A DNA stretch of 64,000 nt from Jeotgalibacillus proteolyticus (GCF_002926065.1 NZ_PREZ01000001.1:496001-560000); one strand, 5' to 3'. Shown: positions 1 to 8,839, counted from the stretch's first letter. A program made the numbers and translations. Notes: a model not told the origin generated them from the sequence alone.

Positions 1-937
1 TAAATGTGCTGCCTTTTATCTCTTCAAGTGACAGTGAATGAGAGAGAGCTTTTTGTGTGAGCTTCTTACAATCTTCCTGTAGCTGCTTAAATGATTTTTT
101 GTTTGCGTTTCGTAAAACAGGAACGATCAGGCCCTCGTCTGTGTTCGTTGCCATGCCTATATGAATCGTTTCATGAAGAGTAATGACTTCTTCTTTCTCA
201 TTAAGTGAAGAGTTGAAAATCGGAAATTCCTGCAGACAAATACTCAAAGCCTTTATAAAAAAGACATTTGCTGACAGTGAGGTCCCTTTACTCTTTAATG
301 CTTCTCTCATAGCAGCCATCTCTGTCACATCAATCTCTTCAAAATGTGTACAATGCGGAATGGTCATGAGGGACTCAGCCATTTTTCTGCCAATCTGTTT
401 CCGGATTCCTTTATATGAAATAGAAGTGCTTTTGACCGCCGGCTCTTGCGGTTTCTCCTCCTGCACTGGCATCGTGGTTTTAATGGCTGCGTATATATCC
501 TCATCCATTATTCTGTTTGAAGGACCTGTCCCCTTAATAGATTCGATCTGAATCCCATTATCCCGGGCAAGCTTTCGGGTGTAGGGAGAAGCTAAAATTC
601 TTTTGTATGTAAAGGTATTTTCAGTTTTAGCCGTGCTTAACCCGGCATCGGGTTTTTTTTCATCCTGCCGGCTTTTTGTCTTACTTTCAGTTAATTCTTC
701 CATTTCGCTGTCAATCAATAAAATCGTTGTTCCTACAGCTATAGTAGCTCCGATTTCAGCAACAATCTGCTTTACAGTACCAGCGGTGGGAGAAGGAATT
801 TCAGCTGTCATTTTATCCGTCTGAACCTCCACCAATGGATCATCTGCCTTTACCCGGTCTCCCGGCTTAACAAAATAATGGTTTATGTCAGCCTGTGTCA
901 TTCCCTCCCCGATATCATGAAGCTTCACTTCAATCAT
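1..937 (-). CDS. 2-oxoacid dehydrogenase E2 (lipoyl acyltransferase), C-terminus cut by window edge
   Basis: Dihydrolipoamide acyltransferase of a 2-oxoacid dehydrogenase complex; it takes the acyl group from E1 and passes it to CoA. The first 312 residues are in the window. Residues 1-78 are a lipoyl domain with the lipoyl-lysine at about residue 42 in the motif TDKMTAE. A linker and a peripheral-subunit-binding domain (about 116-152, beginning ASPYTRKLAR) follow, and the catalytic domain starts near 173; its HxxxD motif would lie outside the window. The ATG at 937 follows a GGGGGATC-type ribosome site, 18 bases after E1 beta. Acyl specificity cannot be read from sequence; linkage to phenylalanine dehydrogenase suggests phenylacetyl or branched-chain acyl groups. 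E3 is not visible. Confidence 0.9.
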   Translation of the reverse strand, partial: MIEVKLHDIGEGMTQADINHYFVKPGDRVKADDPLVEVQTDKMTAEIPSPTAGTVKQIVAEIGATIAVGTTILLIDSEMEELTESKTKSRQDEKKPDAGLSTAKTENTFTYKRILASPYTRKLARDNGIQIESIKGTGPSNRIMDEDIYAAIKTTMPVQEEKPQEPAVKSTSISYKGIRKQIGRKMAESLMTIPHCTHFEEIDVTEMAAMREALKSKGTSLSANVFFIKALSICLQEFPIFNSSLNEKEEVITLHETIHIGMATNTDEGLIVPVLRNANKKSFKQLQEDCKKLTQKALSHSLSLEEIKGSTF

Positions 938-955
938 CCTGATCCCCCTTTTTCC

Positions 956-1951
956 TTAAAAGCTCATCACCTTAACTATTGCCTTTTTGACTCTTTCAGG
1001 AGTTGGCAGATAAAAATCTTCAAACCCAAAGTATGGCACTGGCACATCAAATCCTGATACTTTCTCTGCCGGAGCTTTTTGATATAAAAATGACGACTCA
1101 TTAATAATAGACAGAATGTCATTTCCTACACTGCTCGAAGGATGGGCCTCCTGGACAATGACAGTACGTCCTGTTTTCTGCACAGATGCTGCAATCATCT
1201 CTTCATCTATAGGAGAAAGTGTCCGAAGATCAATCACATCACAGGAAATCTGTTCTGTTTTCAGACTGTTCACAGCGTTCATGACAACCGGCACCATGGC
1301 TCCCCAGGTTATAATGGTGACGTCCTTTCCCTCCTGGATAAGCTTTCCTTTACCAATCGGGATCCGGTACACGTCCTCCGGCACTTCTTCCCTTACAGCC
1401 CTGTAGCTTCTCATCGGCTCCAGAAAAAGGACAGGATCAGGGTCTTCAATTGCGCTGATTAAAAGTCCTTTCGCATCATAAGGATTAGAGGGACAGACGA
1501 CTTTTATGCCCGGCATATGAGTGAAAAGCGCCTCTGTGCTGTCGCAGTGAATTTCAGGGGCGCGCACTCCCGCCCCATAAGGCGCCCTTATAACCAACGG
1601 CACAGAAAAACGTCCCAGCGTCCTTGTACGCAGCCTTGAGGCGTGAGTCATCAGCTGTTCATAGGCAGGATAAATAAAACCCAGAAACTGAATTTCAATT
1701 ACAGGTTTTAATCCGTTTGCAGCCATTCCGATAGCAGCACCAACAAACCCTGCTTCGCTCAGCGGTGTATCAATGACCCGATTTTCTCCGTATTTTTCCT
1801 GCAGGCCGTCAGTAGCTCGGAAAACACCCCCATTAACGCCGACATCCTCCCCCATGACTAAAACAGAATTGTCGCTTGCAAGCATGCTGTCGAGCGCATC
1901 AGTTACTGCTCCAACCATAGTCAGAGACCTCGTTTTAGCTGACGTTTTCAT
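956..1951 (-). CDS. 2-oxoacid dehydrogenase E1 component, beta subunit
   Basis: Beta subunit of the thiamine-diphosphate E1 decarboxylase of a pyruvate/branched-chain-type dehydrogenase complex, 331 residues, the normal family length. The transketolase pyrimidine-binding half includes MGEDVGVNGGVFRAT near residue 34 and TPLSEAGFVGAAIG near 62; the C-terminal transketolase domain runs from about 200 to 325. Its start overlaps the E1 alpha stop by four bases, so the two subunits are probably translationally coupled. It sits in the order phenylalanine dehydrogenase, E1 alpha, E1 beta, E2, which points to oxidation of the 2-oxoacid made by the first enzyme, phenylpyruvate being the simplest reading. 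A general branched-chain 2-oxoacid role cannot be excluded. Confidence 0.93.
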   Translation of the reverse strand: MKTSAKTRSLTMVGAVTDALDSMLASDNSVLVMGEDVGVNGGVFRATDGLQEKYGENRVIDTPLSEAGFVGAAIGMAANGLKPVIEIQFLGFIYPAYEQLMTHASRLRTRTLGRFSVPLVIRAPYGAGVRAPEIHCDSTEALFTHMPGIKVVCPSNPYDAKGLLISAIEDPDPVLFLEPMRSYRAVREEVPEDVYRIPIGKGKLIQEGKDVTIITWGAMVPVVMNAVNSLKTEQISCDVIDLRTLSPIDEEMIAASVQKTGRTVIVQEAHPSSSVGNDILSIINESSFLYQKAPAEKVSGFDVPVPYFGFEDFYLPTPERVKKAIVKVMSF

Positions 1952-3048
1952 CCCTCTCTGCCCCCTATTCCATCAAGCAGATACTTTTTTTGTCTGATAA
2001 GTGAAGACGTTGGTTCTTGAAAAACGTAATCAAAAATAACAGCAGGATCAGCAGGTGGAAATTGCTCCATTTCCATAACAGCCTTTTCAACCTCTTCCAT
2101 TGCAGCTTCCGCTATATGCTTCTTCCATTTTTCATCGTGCCAGCCGCAAATCTCCAAGCATTTTTCGATCCTGCTGATCGGGTCATAGGCTCTTCTTTCA
2201 GCACTCTCTTCCTGGCTGCGATATTTAGAAGGGTCATCAGCTGTGGTGTGGGCGCCGTATCTCCACGTAACAGCCTCAATTAAAGTCGGTCCTTCGCCGG
2301 CTCTGGCTCTTGACAGGGCTTCTGATACAGAATAATAAACGGCAAATACATCATTTCCATCCACCCTTACGCCAGGGATATCATACGCGAGGCTTTTCTG
2401 TGCTATCGTTTTAGTTTTCATTTGTTTTGAAACGGGCACAGAAATGGCAAATTGATTATTTTGGTTTAAAAAAACGACAGGCGCATGAAAAACACTTGCA
2501 AAGTTAAGACCCTCATGAAAATCTCCTTCTGAGGTTGCTCCGTCTCCAAAAAATGAAATTGCGGCATTTTTTGTGCCTTTTATTTTCTCTGCAAAAGCTG
2601 CTCCTGCCGCATGTGGAATTTGAGTAGCAATCGGGATTCCAGGAGGAAAAATATTTAGCCCCTCCGGCGTAACATTGCCTTCATTGCGCCCATTCCAGAA
2701 TAAAAGAATATTCTTTAGAGAATGCCCAAAGGTCATGGTGGCCCCATGATCCCGGTAGGTTGGAAAAAGCCAGTCATCCTTTAAAAGAGAAAGTGCACTT
2801 CCGACCTGGGAGGCTTCCTGTCCTTCAAAGGGTGCGTATGTGCCGATTCTGCCCTGGCGCTGAAGACTGACTGCTTTTTTATCAAAGGTTCTGATCCGCA
2901 CCATATGCTCATAAAAGCGTTTCGTTCTTTCTTCAGTCAGGAGCTCAAGATGCTGATCGCTGTTCCAGGTTCCATCCGGACTCAGCAGCTGCAAAACAGG
3001 AAATTGATCCTCCAAATTGCTTCCCCTCTCCTCTATTTGATGCGTCAT
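1948..3048 (-). CDS. 2-oxoacid dehydrogenase E1 component, alpha subunit
   Basis: Alpha subunit of a thiamine-diphosphate 2-oxoacid decarboxylase, about 366 residues. The diphosphate-binding motif is visible as [17 protein letters not shown] followed by NNQFAIS; the substrate-channel region YRDHGA and the phosphorylation-loop-like [15 protein letters not shown] are also present. An upstream in-frame ATG at 3063 lacks a ribosome site. The ATG at 3048 was chosen because it overlaps the phenylalanine dehydrogenase stop as ATGA, a usual coupling arrangement. The sequence resembles Bacillus PdhA and BkdA-type subunits, so the substrate is inferred only from the neighbouring phenylalanine dehydrogenase. 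Confidence 0.9.
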   Translation of the reverse strand: MTHQIEERGSNLEDQFPVLQLLSPDGTWNSDQHLELLTEERTKRFYEHMVRIRTFDKKAVSLQRQGRIGTYAPFEGQEASQVGSALSLLKDDWLFPTYRDHGATMTFGHSLKNILLFWNGRNEGNVTPEGLNIFPPGIPIATQIPHAAGAAFAEKIKGTKNAAISFFGDGATSEGDFHEGLNFASVFHAPVVFLNQNNQFAISVPVSKQMKTKTIAQKSLAYDIPGVRVDGNDVFAVYYSVSEALSRARAGEGPTLIEAVTWRYGAHTTADDPSKYRSQEESAERRAYDPISRIEKCLEICGWHDEKWKKHIAEAAMEEVEKAVMEMEQFPPADPAVIFDYVFQEPTSSLIRQKKYLLDGIGGREG

Positions 3049-4154
3049 ATTCTTACCGCCCATTTGGGACGTTTCATATGGGAAAAGAAGCTGTTTCTTC
3101 TGGCTCTTGATTTCATTCTCTGTTCACAAAAAAGATTGGACGCTTCCACAGTTGTCATCCCGCCTTCCTCTGCTCTTTTATAAATATTTAATAAGGAAGT
3201 GTAAATCGCCTTTGTCTGCCTGAGCACTCTTTCTTTATTCGGTACATACAATTCATCTGCTACCTGTATCAGACCGCCTGAATTCACAATATAATCAGGA
3301 GCGTATAAGATTCCTTTTTCCTTAAGCATACCTGCATGATGTTCACTTAATAGCTGATTGTTTGCTGAGCCGACGACTGCCTTTACGTGAAGTTGATCAA
3401 TTGTTCTATCGTTTAAAATTCCTCCAAGAGCACAAGGAATAAAAACATCAGCATCTGTATTGAAAATCTCGTCCCCTGCCACAATCTCAATTTCTACATT
3501 TCTTTTCACTCCAAGCGCCTGGACATCCATTAATGCTAAAGGGTTAATATCTGTTACATATAATTTTTTTGCCCCCGCTGACATAAGCTGGTCCGCTACC
3601 TTTGCCCCTACCTTTCCGAGCCCTTGAATGGCATAGGTTTTATCCGAAAGCAGATCAGTTCCATATAAGACCTGATTGGTTGCCTGCAGTCCAAACAGCA
3701 CCCCCTGCGCTGTAGGAATTGATGAATCACCGCTGCCTCCATAAACTTCATCCACACCTACAATGCAATTTGTTTCTTTTAAGGCGTGAACAAAATCCTC
3801 CGGTGTGGTCCCCATATCTGTTCCTGTGTAAAATCTGCCGTTTAACGATTCCACAAACTGTCCGAAGGAGCGGAAAAGCTCTGGGCTTTTATCCTTAGCC
3901 GGGTCGCCAATGATGACAGCCTTGCCTCCTCCAAAATCCACATCTGCTGCTGCACATTTGTACGTCATTCCTCTTGATAATCTCAGTACATCCTCGAGTG
4001 CATCGTCTACTGTTGCATAGGGCTGCATGCGGCAGCCTCCAAGCGCCGGCCCAAGTGATGTATTATGGATCGCAATTATGGCCTTTAACCCCGTCTCTTC
4101 ATCGTTGCAAAAAACAACTTGTTCATGCCCCTTTATTTTGTCAAACATATGCAA
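3045..4154 (-). CDS. Phenylalanine dehydrogenase (Glu/Leu/Phe/Val dehydrogenase family)
   Basis: NAD-dependent oxidative deamination of an amino acid to its 2-oxoacid, 369 residues. The glycine-rich substrate loop [10 protein letters not shown] and the catalytic-lysine region [17 protein letters not shown] are visible near residues 32-77, and the dinucleotide fold has GLGKVGAKV near 184. Several stretches ([28 protein letters not shown], the C-terminal RRNSFF and KPKW-like end) match my memory of Bacillus and Thermoactinomyces phenylalanine dehydrogenases better than leucine dehydrogenase. Placement beside a phenylacetate cluster agrees. The product would be phenylpyruvate, the likely substrate of the E1/E2 genes that follow. 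Leucine or valine activity remains possible. Confidence 0.85.
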   Translation of the reverse strand: MHMFDKIKGHEQVVFCNDEETGLKAIIAIHNTSLGPALGGCRMQPYATVDDALEDVLRLSRGMTYKCAAADVDFGGGKAVIIGDPAKDKSPELFRSFGQFVESLNGRFYTGTDMGTTPEDFVHALKETNCIVGVDEVYGGSGDSSIPTAQGVLFGLQATNQVLYGTDLLSDKTYAIQGLGKVGAKVADQLMSAGAKKLYVTDINPLALMDVQALGVKRNVEIEIVAGDEIFNTDADVFIPCALGGILNDRTIDQLHVKAVVGSANNQLLSEHHAGMLKEKGILYAPDYIVNSGGLIQVADELYVPNKERVLRQTKAIYTSLLNIYKRAEEGGMTTVEASNLFCEQRMKSRARRNSFFSHMKRPKWAVRI

Positions 4155-4174
4155 AGCAAACTCTCCCCTCTATA

Positions 4175-4189
4175 AGAAAACGCTTACAT
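4175..4189 (-). promoter_or_regulatory. CcpA cre site upstream of phenylalanine dehydrogenase
   Basis: On the minus strand the site reads ATGTAAGCGTTTTCT, a perfect match to the consensus WTGNAANCGNWNNCW. It lies in the 51-base gap between the thioesterase gene and phenylalanine dehydrogenase, about 20 bases upstream of the latter's start. CcpA bound here would act as a road-block or repress a local promoter, placing aromatic amino acid use under carbon catabolite repression. Confidence 0.7.
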
Positions 4190-4205
4190 TTTAAAATAAA
4201 AAAAT

Positions 4206-4586
4206 TTAATATAGCTTTTCGATCACTTTTCTTGGCAGCACAGACTGCTTCATTTTTCCTGCTGCGATTCGTTTACTTCCTGTCTTTGCAATTATCTGGG
4301 TATAAATGGCGCGCTCTGTTAAAGCAATAACAGTTGCTTCCACAGCAATTTCAGCACCTACTGCTGCAGCTGCCATATGCTTGATTTCTATTTCAACTCC
4401 CATGCCTTCTTCATGATCTTCCAAATAAGGCTCAATAATTTTTCTTGAAGCCCATTCCATATAGTAAACGAGCGTGACAGTAGAACAGAGTGGATGAATC
4501 ACCGCCCCGTCGAAATTGGGAACCATCGTTTCAGTAACAGTGAATTGCAGGCTTCTGCCTGAGCCGATCGTAAGTCCATTCCTCAT
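4206..4586 (-). CDS. FlK-like hotdog acyl-CoA thioesterase
   Basis: A 126-residue single-domain hotdog thioesterase of the fluoroacetyl-CoA thioesterase (FlK) type. The three FlK catalytic positions have plausible counterparts: a Thr in LCSTVTLVYYMEWA, the Glu in YMEWA, and the His in IKHMAAAA. FlK discriminates unusual acyl-CoAs, whereas in a phenylacetate cluster the expected job is release of stalled or toxic acyl-CoA, as PaaI does in Proteobacteria. It is the first gene of the thioesterase-phenylalanine dehydrogenase-E1-E2 unit and has its own promoter and operator-like motif upstream. Substrate unknown. Confidence 0.8.
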   Translation of the reverse strand: MRNGLTIGSGRSLQFTVTETMVPNFDGAVIHPLCSTVTLVYYMEWASRKIIEPYLEDHEEGMGVEIEIKHMAAAAVGAEIAVEATVIALTERAIYTQIIAKTGSKRIAAGKMKQSVLPRKVIEKLY

Positions 4587-4620
4587 CGCTTCACCTCAGC
4601 CTCGATAACTATGTATTAAA

Positions 4621-4673
4621 TTATATGACGTTTATTTAACGATATAATAACATTTTGTATGATAAATAGTCAA
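4621..4673 (-). promoter_or_regulatory. Promoter and paa-type operator motif for the thioesterase/phenylalanine unit
   Basis: Minus-strand -35 TTGACT (4668-4673), an 18-base spacer and -10 TATTAT (4644-4649). Directly downstream, 4621-4641, is CGTTAAATAAACGTCATATAA. Its first 19 bases match 16 of 19 in the motif at the paaA promoter, and a weaker relative is found at paaK. The position over the start of transcription fits a repressor site. Confidence 0.6.
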
Positions 4674-4715
4674 TAAATTGTAAAGATTTAGTTTTCTTTC
4701 AATTTATCTTTTTCT

Positions 4716-5666
4716 TTACTGTAGCAACCCTTTCATACGCTTAATGGCCGTGTCAGCCTCATCAGCCATCTCTTTTATCACATCTGACACGGTCGGGACG
4801 TCACGGATAAGTCCTGCAACTTGTCCCGCGTTGATAAAGCCTTCGTGGAGCTTTCCTTCCCTCGCTCCTTTCTCATGCTGTATTTCTGCAGTTAAATCCA
4901 TATATTCTTCCAGGCTAACCCCTTCCAACTCTTTTTGTGCAACTTTATTAATATAAGGTGTCGGTAATACTCTTCTAATTCTTCCTACACTTTTTCCGAC
5001 AATCACAGTACCGTGATCGTTACAGCTGAGAATAGAAGAAAGGTAGTTTTCATGCATTCCTGACTCCTGGGTAGCGATAAGGCGTGTGCCAAGCTGCACT
5101 CCGCTTGCCCCGAGCGCTAGTGCTGCAGCTAACCCTCTCCCGTCTCCAACCCCTCCGGCAGCAACCACTGGTACGTTTACTGCATCAGCCAGCTGTGGAA
5201 TGAGTGTAAACGTTGTGGTTTCAAGGTGAGAATTAATTCCTGCTGCTTCATACCCTTCTCCGATAACAATATCGGCTCCTGCTTTTTCAGCTTTTTTAGC
5301 ATGGGCTACAGAAGCCGTCACGCACAACGTCGTTACCCCATGCTCGTTAAACAACGGAAGATAAGGAGCAGGGTTGCCGGCTGAAAGAGAAACTGTTGTT
5401 ACTTTGTGTTTTAAAATTAACTGAATGATTTCCTGTATGTAAGGATTGACCGTTAAAGCGAGGTTAACGCCAAACGGCTTTTGGGTACGTTCTTTTGTTT
5501 CAATAATCAGCTTCTCTACCTTTTCCGGCCGCATTGTACCGGCACCAATCATTCCAAGGCCGCCGGCTTCAGAAACTGCAGCCGCAAGCTCAGCATTCGA
5601 GACATTCCCCATGCCCCCCTGAATGATTGGATACGAAATCGACAGCATACTTGTTAATGGGTTCAT
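4716..5666 (-). CDS. Nitronate monooxygenase / FabK-like FMN oxidoreductase
   Basis: FMN-dependent TIM-barrel oxidoreductase of the 2-nitropropane dioxygenase/FabK superfamily, 316 residues. The N-terminal YPIIQGGMG and the phosphate-binding AAGGVGDGRGLAAALALGA (about 170-188) are typical. The segment reads EGYEAAGINSH, so the His of classical nitronate monooxygenases (EAGGH) is not at the usual position; a FabK-like flavoprotein subgroup shares this form, so a nitronate substrate should not be assumed. It follows paaX by 28 bases and is probably co-transcribed with it. Its role in aromatic degradation is unknown. Confidence 0.8.
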   Translation of the reverse strand: MNPLTSMLSISYPIIQGGMGNVSNAELAAAVSEAGGLGMIGAGTMRPEKVEKLIIETKERTQKPFGVNLALTVNPYIQEIIQLILKHKVTTVSLSAGNPAPYLPLFNEHGVTTLCVTASVAHAKKAEKAGADIVIGEGYEAAGINSHLETTTFTLIPQLADAVNVPVVAAGGVGDGRGLAAALALGASGVQLGTRLIATQESGMHENYLSSILSCNDHGTVIVGKSVGRIRRVLPTPYINKVAQKELEGVSLEEYMDLTAEIQHEKGAREGKLHEGFINAGQVAGLIRDVPTVSDVIKEMADEADTAIKRMKGLLQ

Positions 5667-5694
5667 ATTGTTTCCCCTTTAAAGTAAAGAATGG

Positions 5695-6573
5695 TCACTT
5701 AGTTTTTATGAAAGGATGATCCAGCGCATCATAATTTTCATTTCTATTAGTTAATTCGTTCCCTTCTTTGAACACAGATTCAAAAAAGCGAAGCGCCGGC
5801 TCGGCAAGCTCTTTATAATATTCACTGAATAAAGAGGCAGCATGGTCTCCCAGCCATTGATCCGGAAGAAGCTCTTCTGGAAGGGCAGGGTCGATAAATA
5901 AAAACTTCCGGTATTCATGAACAAGCTTTGTCCGTTCCACAAAGCATTCTGCATCTGTCATGCTTCCCTTTTGTATTTTCCCCTTATCTATAATGTATTT
6001 CTGGCTCCATTCGGTAATAAAAAGACTGTATTTTTCATTGATCTCCTTTAAATCCCAGCTTTTGCTCACTAAATGAGCATTGGTATGCGGGCCCTCATAG
6101 CGCGCAATAAAGAAATCAACGTACTCTTCAATTTGATATTTTTCAATCAGATCCTCTACCTGCTTTTCAAGCTGATTCGGCGATATCCAGCAGCTTGTTG
6201 ACATGGAACCAAACCCGCTCCACACTAGTTCCTTCCGCAGTTCATCACGAATTGAACGGATTTCCTCAGGAATTGTATACATCAGCATTCTCCAGTTCCC
6301 ATCCCAATTCGCAGGCTTAAGCTTAAAGATACGGTTTGCAGCTTCATCCATTCGTCTGGAGCCTCTGTCAGTAAGGGAATAGTAGCTTTTGTTTCCCTTC
6401 TTTTCTCCTTGAATCCAGCCCTGCTTGTTCATTCTTGAAATTGCTGCCCTGACAGCCTGATCATTATGTCCGAACTCATTAAGAAGCTTGATCAGACTGC
6501 CAATCCAAATCTTTTTGCCATAATTTCTAATGTAGTCTCCATATAGGGTGAAAATCATTGATCGGGTATTCAT
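5695..6573 (-). CDS. paaX: PaaX family transcriptional repressor
   Basis: Regulator of phenylacetate degradation, 292 residues, the usual PaaX length. The N-terminal winged helix covers about residues 4-80 (RSMIFTLYGDYIR, then AVRAAISRMNKQGWI and SYYSLTDRG), followed by the PaaX central and C-terminal domains. PaaX proteins bind phenylacetyl-CoA, which releases them from DNA. It sits immediately after the thiolase gene in the same direction but has its own promoter-like region with a 20-base palindrome (6618-6637), suggesting autoregulation. It is the only obvious regulator in the island and so the best candidate for the shared motif at the paaA, paaK and thioesterase promoters. Confidence 0.92.
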   Translation of the reverse strand: MNTRSMIFTLYGDYIRNYGKKIWIGSLIKLLNEFGHNDQAVRAAISRMNKQGWIQGEKKGNKSYYSLTDRGSRRMDEAANRIFKLKPANWDGNWRMLMYTIPEEIRSIRDELRKELVWSGFGSMSTSCWISPNQLEKQVEDLIEKYQIEEYVDFFIARYEGPHTNAHLVSKSWDLKEINEKYSLFITEWSQKYIIDKGKIQKGSMTDAECFVERTKLVHEYRKFLFIDPALPEELLPDQWLGDHAASLFSEYYKELAEPALRFFESVFKEGNELTNRNENYDALDHPFIKTK

Positions 6574-6617
6574 TCATGCTCATCCTTTACTTACCTGCTA
6601 TTTTTTATGTTATTATC

Positions 6618-6637
6618 TTACCACTTTAAAGCGGTAA
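6618..6637. promoter_or_regulatory. 20-base palindrome over the paaX promoter region
   Basis: TTACCACTTTAAAGCGGTAA is a perfect inverted repeat except for one mismatched base pair. On the minus strand it overlaps a possible promoter: -35 TTTACC and -10 GATAAT, spacer 15. The sequence differs from the motif shared by paaA, paaK and the thioesterase promoter, so either a second regulator acts here or PaaX tolerates two site types. Confidence 0.5.
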
Positions 6638-6682
6638 ATTTCCTGAATAATTAGCATGAAGTCATATCTTTTTATTCCAAAA

Positions 6683-7885
6683 CTAGCTGTATCTCTCGAT
6701 TAACGTTGTTATTCCCTGTCCCACACCGACACACATCGTCGCAAGACCAAAACGGCCCTTTCTTTTATCAAGCTCATGAACAAGAGTCGTTAATATCCTT
6801 GCACCGCTCGCTCCAAGCGGGTGACCAAGGGCAATTGCTCCACCATTGACATTCACTTTCTCCTGGTCAAGACTGAGCTGGTGGATACAAGCGAGTGATT
6901 GGGAAGCGAATGCTTCATTCAACTCGATCAGATCGATATCTCCTATGTCTAACCCTGCACGGTCGAGGGCTTTTTGGGTGGAGTATACGGGACCTATTCC
7001 CATAATAGAAGGATGAACCCCTGCAGAGGCAGAGCCTGCATAACGTGCAAGAGGCTTCAACCCAAGTTTTTTGGCAGTTTCTTTTGACATCATAAGAAGT
7101 ACAGAAGCTCCGTCGTTAATTCCTGATGCATTGCCTGCAGTGATCGAACCGTCTTTAAATAAAGGCTTAAGCTTACTCAGCTTTTCAATCGTAACGCCCG
7201 GCCTTGGATGCTCATCCTGATCAATGACAACTCTGTTCCCTTTTTCATCATCATACATAACTGGGACAATCTCTTCTTTAAACCTGTTTGCCTGCATCGC
7301 ACGCATGGCCTTAAACTGACTGTTATAGGCAAATTCATCCTGAAGCTCCCTGGATATTGAGTAGGCTTCAGCCACATTTTGAGCTGTTTTTGGCATGCTG
7401 TCTATACCATATTTAATTTCTATTTCTTTATTCGGAAACCTCCAGCCGATTGTGGTATCAATAAGCTCCATATTTCCCCTGCCAAACTCTTTCTCAGGCT
7501 TTCCCATAACATAGGGAGCTCTCGTCATGCTTTCTGTACCACCGGCGATAAATACTTCACCTTCTCCTGCTAAAATCGCCCGGGCAGCGTAATTAACTGC
7601 ATCAAGTCCCGAGCCGCAAAGGCGGTTAATCGTTGTGCCGGCAGTTTCAACCGGAAGTCCGGCAAGCAAAAGAGACATCCTTGCAACATTTCGATTGTCT
7701 TCTCCAGCCCCGTTTGCGTTGCCGAGCACAACCTCCTCGATCATGGCCGGATCAAGCGCGGGATTCCGTACAAGAAGCTGTTTTAAAACGATAGCTGCCA
7801 GATCATCAGGACGCACCGAGCGCAATGCGCCATTATATTTTCCTATAGGCGTTCGAACAGCATCAATGATTACGGCTTCTCTCAT
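6683..7885 (-). CDS. 3-oxoadipyl-CoA/acetyl-CoA thiolase
   Basis: Thiolase of 400 residues, full length. The acyl-accepting cysteine is in [11 protein letters not shown] near residue 88; [23 protein letters not shown] and the second catalytic cysteine in MCVGVGQG near the C-terminus are all present. In the phenylacetate pathway the PaaJ-type thiolase cleaves 3-oxo-5,6-dehydrosuberyl-CoA and then 3-oxoadipyl-CoA. It is the last gene of the paaA operon and its start overlaps the hydroxyacyl-CoA dehydrogenase stop by four bases. Confidence 0.9.
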   Translation of the reverse strand: MREAVIIDAVRTPIGKYNGALRSVRPDDLAAIVLKQLLVRNPALDPAMIEEVVLGNANGAGEDNRNVARMSLLLAGLPVETAGTTINRLCGSGLDAVNYAARAILAGEGEVFIAGGTESMTRAPYVMGKPEKEFGRGNMELIDTTIGWRFPNKEIEIKYGIDSMPKTAQNVAEAYSISRELQDEFAYNSQFKAMRAMQANRFKEEIVPVMYDDEKGNRVVIDQDEHPRPGVTIEKLSKLKPLFKDGSITAGNASGINDGASVLLMMSKETAKKLGLKPLARYAGSASAGVHPSIMGIGPVYSTQKALDRAGLDIGDIDLIELNEAFASQSLACIHQLSLDQEKVNVNGGAIALGHPLGASGARILTTLVHELDKRKGRFGLATMCVGVGQGITTLIERYS

Positions 7886-8754
7886 GTGCTCTTACTCTCC
7901 TCGTATTGGCTGCTGTAGTCATATACCCCTCTGCCGGTTTTCCTGCCTAATCTTCCTGCTTTTACATATTGAACAAGCAGCGGAGAGGGTCTGTATTTTT
8001 CACCTAAGGTAGAATGAAGATACTGTAAGTTATTTAATCTTGTATCAAGCCCTACTAAGTCCCCCAGTTCAAATGGACCCATTGGATAATGCAAACCAAG
8101 CTTTATAGCCTTATCAATCTCTTCGGGTGAACCAAGTCCTTCCTGCAGCATGTAAAAGGCTTCATTTCCGACTAAAGCTGAAATTCTGCTCGTAATAAAT
8201 CCTGGGAATTCATTTACTGTGACAGTTTCCTTGCCAAATGCAGCTGCAAGCCTCAATGCCTCTTCAACTGTTTCATCACTCGTTTCTAGCCCTTTGACAA
8301 TTTCAATAAGAGACATTTTATGCACGGGATTAAAAAAATGCATCGCAATTACCCTTTCAGGCCTGGCGGTAAAAGAACCGATCTCAGTTGGGCTCATCGT
8401 TGAGGTGTTTGTAGCAAAGAAGGCATGCGCTGGTGCATGCTTATCCATTAACTCAAAAACGTTTCTTTTCAGCTCTATTTTTTCCGGTACTGCTTCAATA
8501 ATAACGTCCGCTTTACTGCAGGCTTTCTTGAGATCAGCTGAATATTTAAGCTGATTTTTTACTCTATCAGTTTCTTCGTGTGACATCTTCCCCCGCTCGA
8601 TCCCTTTATTAATAAGAGAGAGAATATGCCCTTTCGCGTTTTTTAACTGTTCCTCACTAATATCAGCAAGTACAACACTGCATTCATTCATCGCTGCAAC
8701 ATAGGCGATCTCCCTGCCCATAACACCCGCGCCAATCACGATAATGTTTTTCAT
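7882..8754 (-). CDS. 3-hydroxyacyl-CoA dehydrogenase (PaaH-type)
   Basis: NAD-dependent oxidation of 3-hydroxyadipyl-CoA to 3-oxoadipyl-CoA, about 290 residues. The Rossmann motif IGAGVMGREIA is at residues 7-17, the catalytic-dyad region has MHFFNPVHKMSLIEI, and the C-terminal dimerisation domain has GLHYPMGPFELGDLVGLD. A longer reading to 8832 is possible, but the ATG at 8754 has a strong AGAGGAGG ribosome site and starts directly at the nucleotide-binding fold. An 85-base gap separates it from the aldehyde dehydrogenase gene. Confidence 0.9.
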   Translation of the reverse strand: MKNIIVIGAGVMGREIAYVAAMNECSVVLADISEEQLKNAKGHILSLINKGIERGKMSHEETDRVKNQLKYSADLKKACSKADVIIEAVPEKIELKRNVFELMDKHAPAHAFFATNTSTMSPTEIGSFTARPERVIAMHFFNPVHKMSLIEIVKGLETSDETVEEALRLAAAFGKETVTVNEFPGFITSRISALVGNEAFYMLQEGLGSPEEIDKAIKLGLHYPMGPFELGDLVGLDTRLNNLQYLHSTLGEKYRPSPLLVQYVKAGRLGRKTGRGVYDYSSQYEESKST

Positions 8755-8839
8755 TCTTCTGCCTCCTCTAAGCAAAAATGTAGAAGGATCCCATAAAAAG
8801 CAGGGAAACCCCCTCTTTTTCAAAGGATCCATGGTTTTT

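Noticed and set aside
1116-1462. Plus-strand open frames opposite E1 beta
   Set aside because: Antisense to a full-length conserved gene, no ribosome sites and no recognisable domains.
7882-8832. Longer start for the 3-hydroxyacyl-CoA dehydrogenase
   Set aside because: The extension has no ribosome site and no homology to the family, while the internal ATG has an ideal one.
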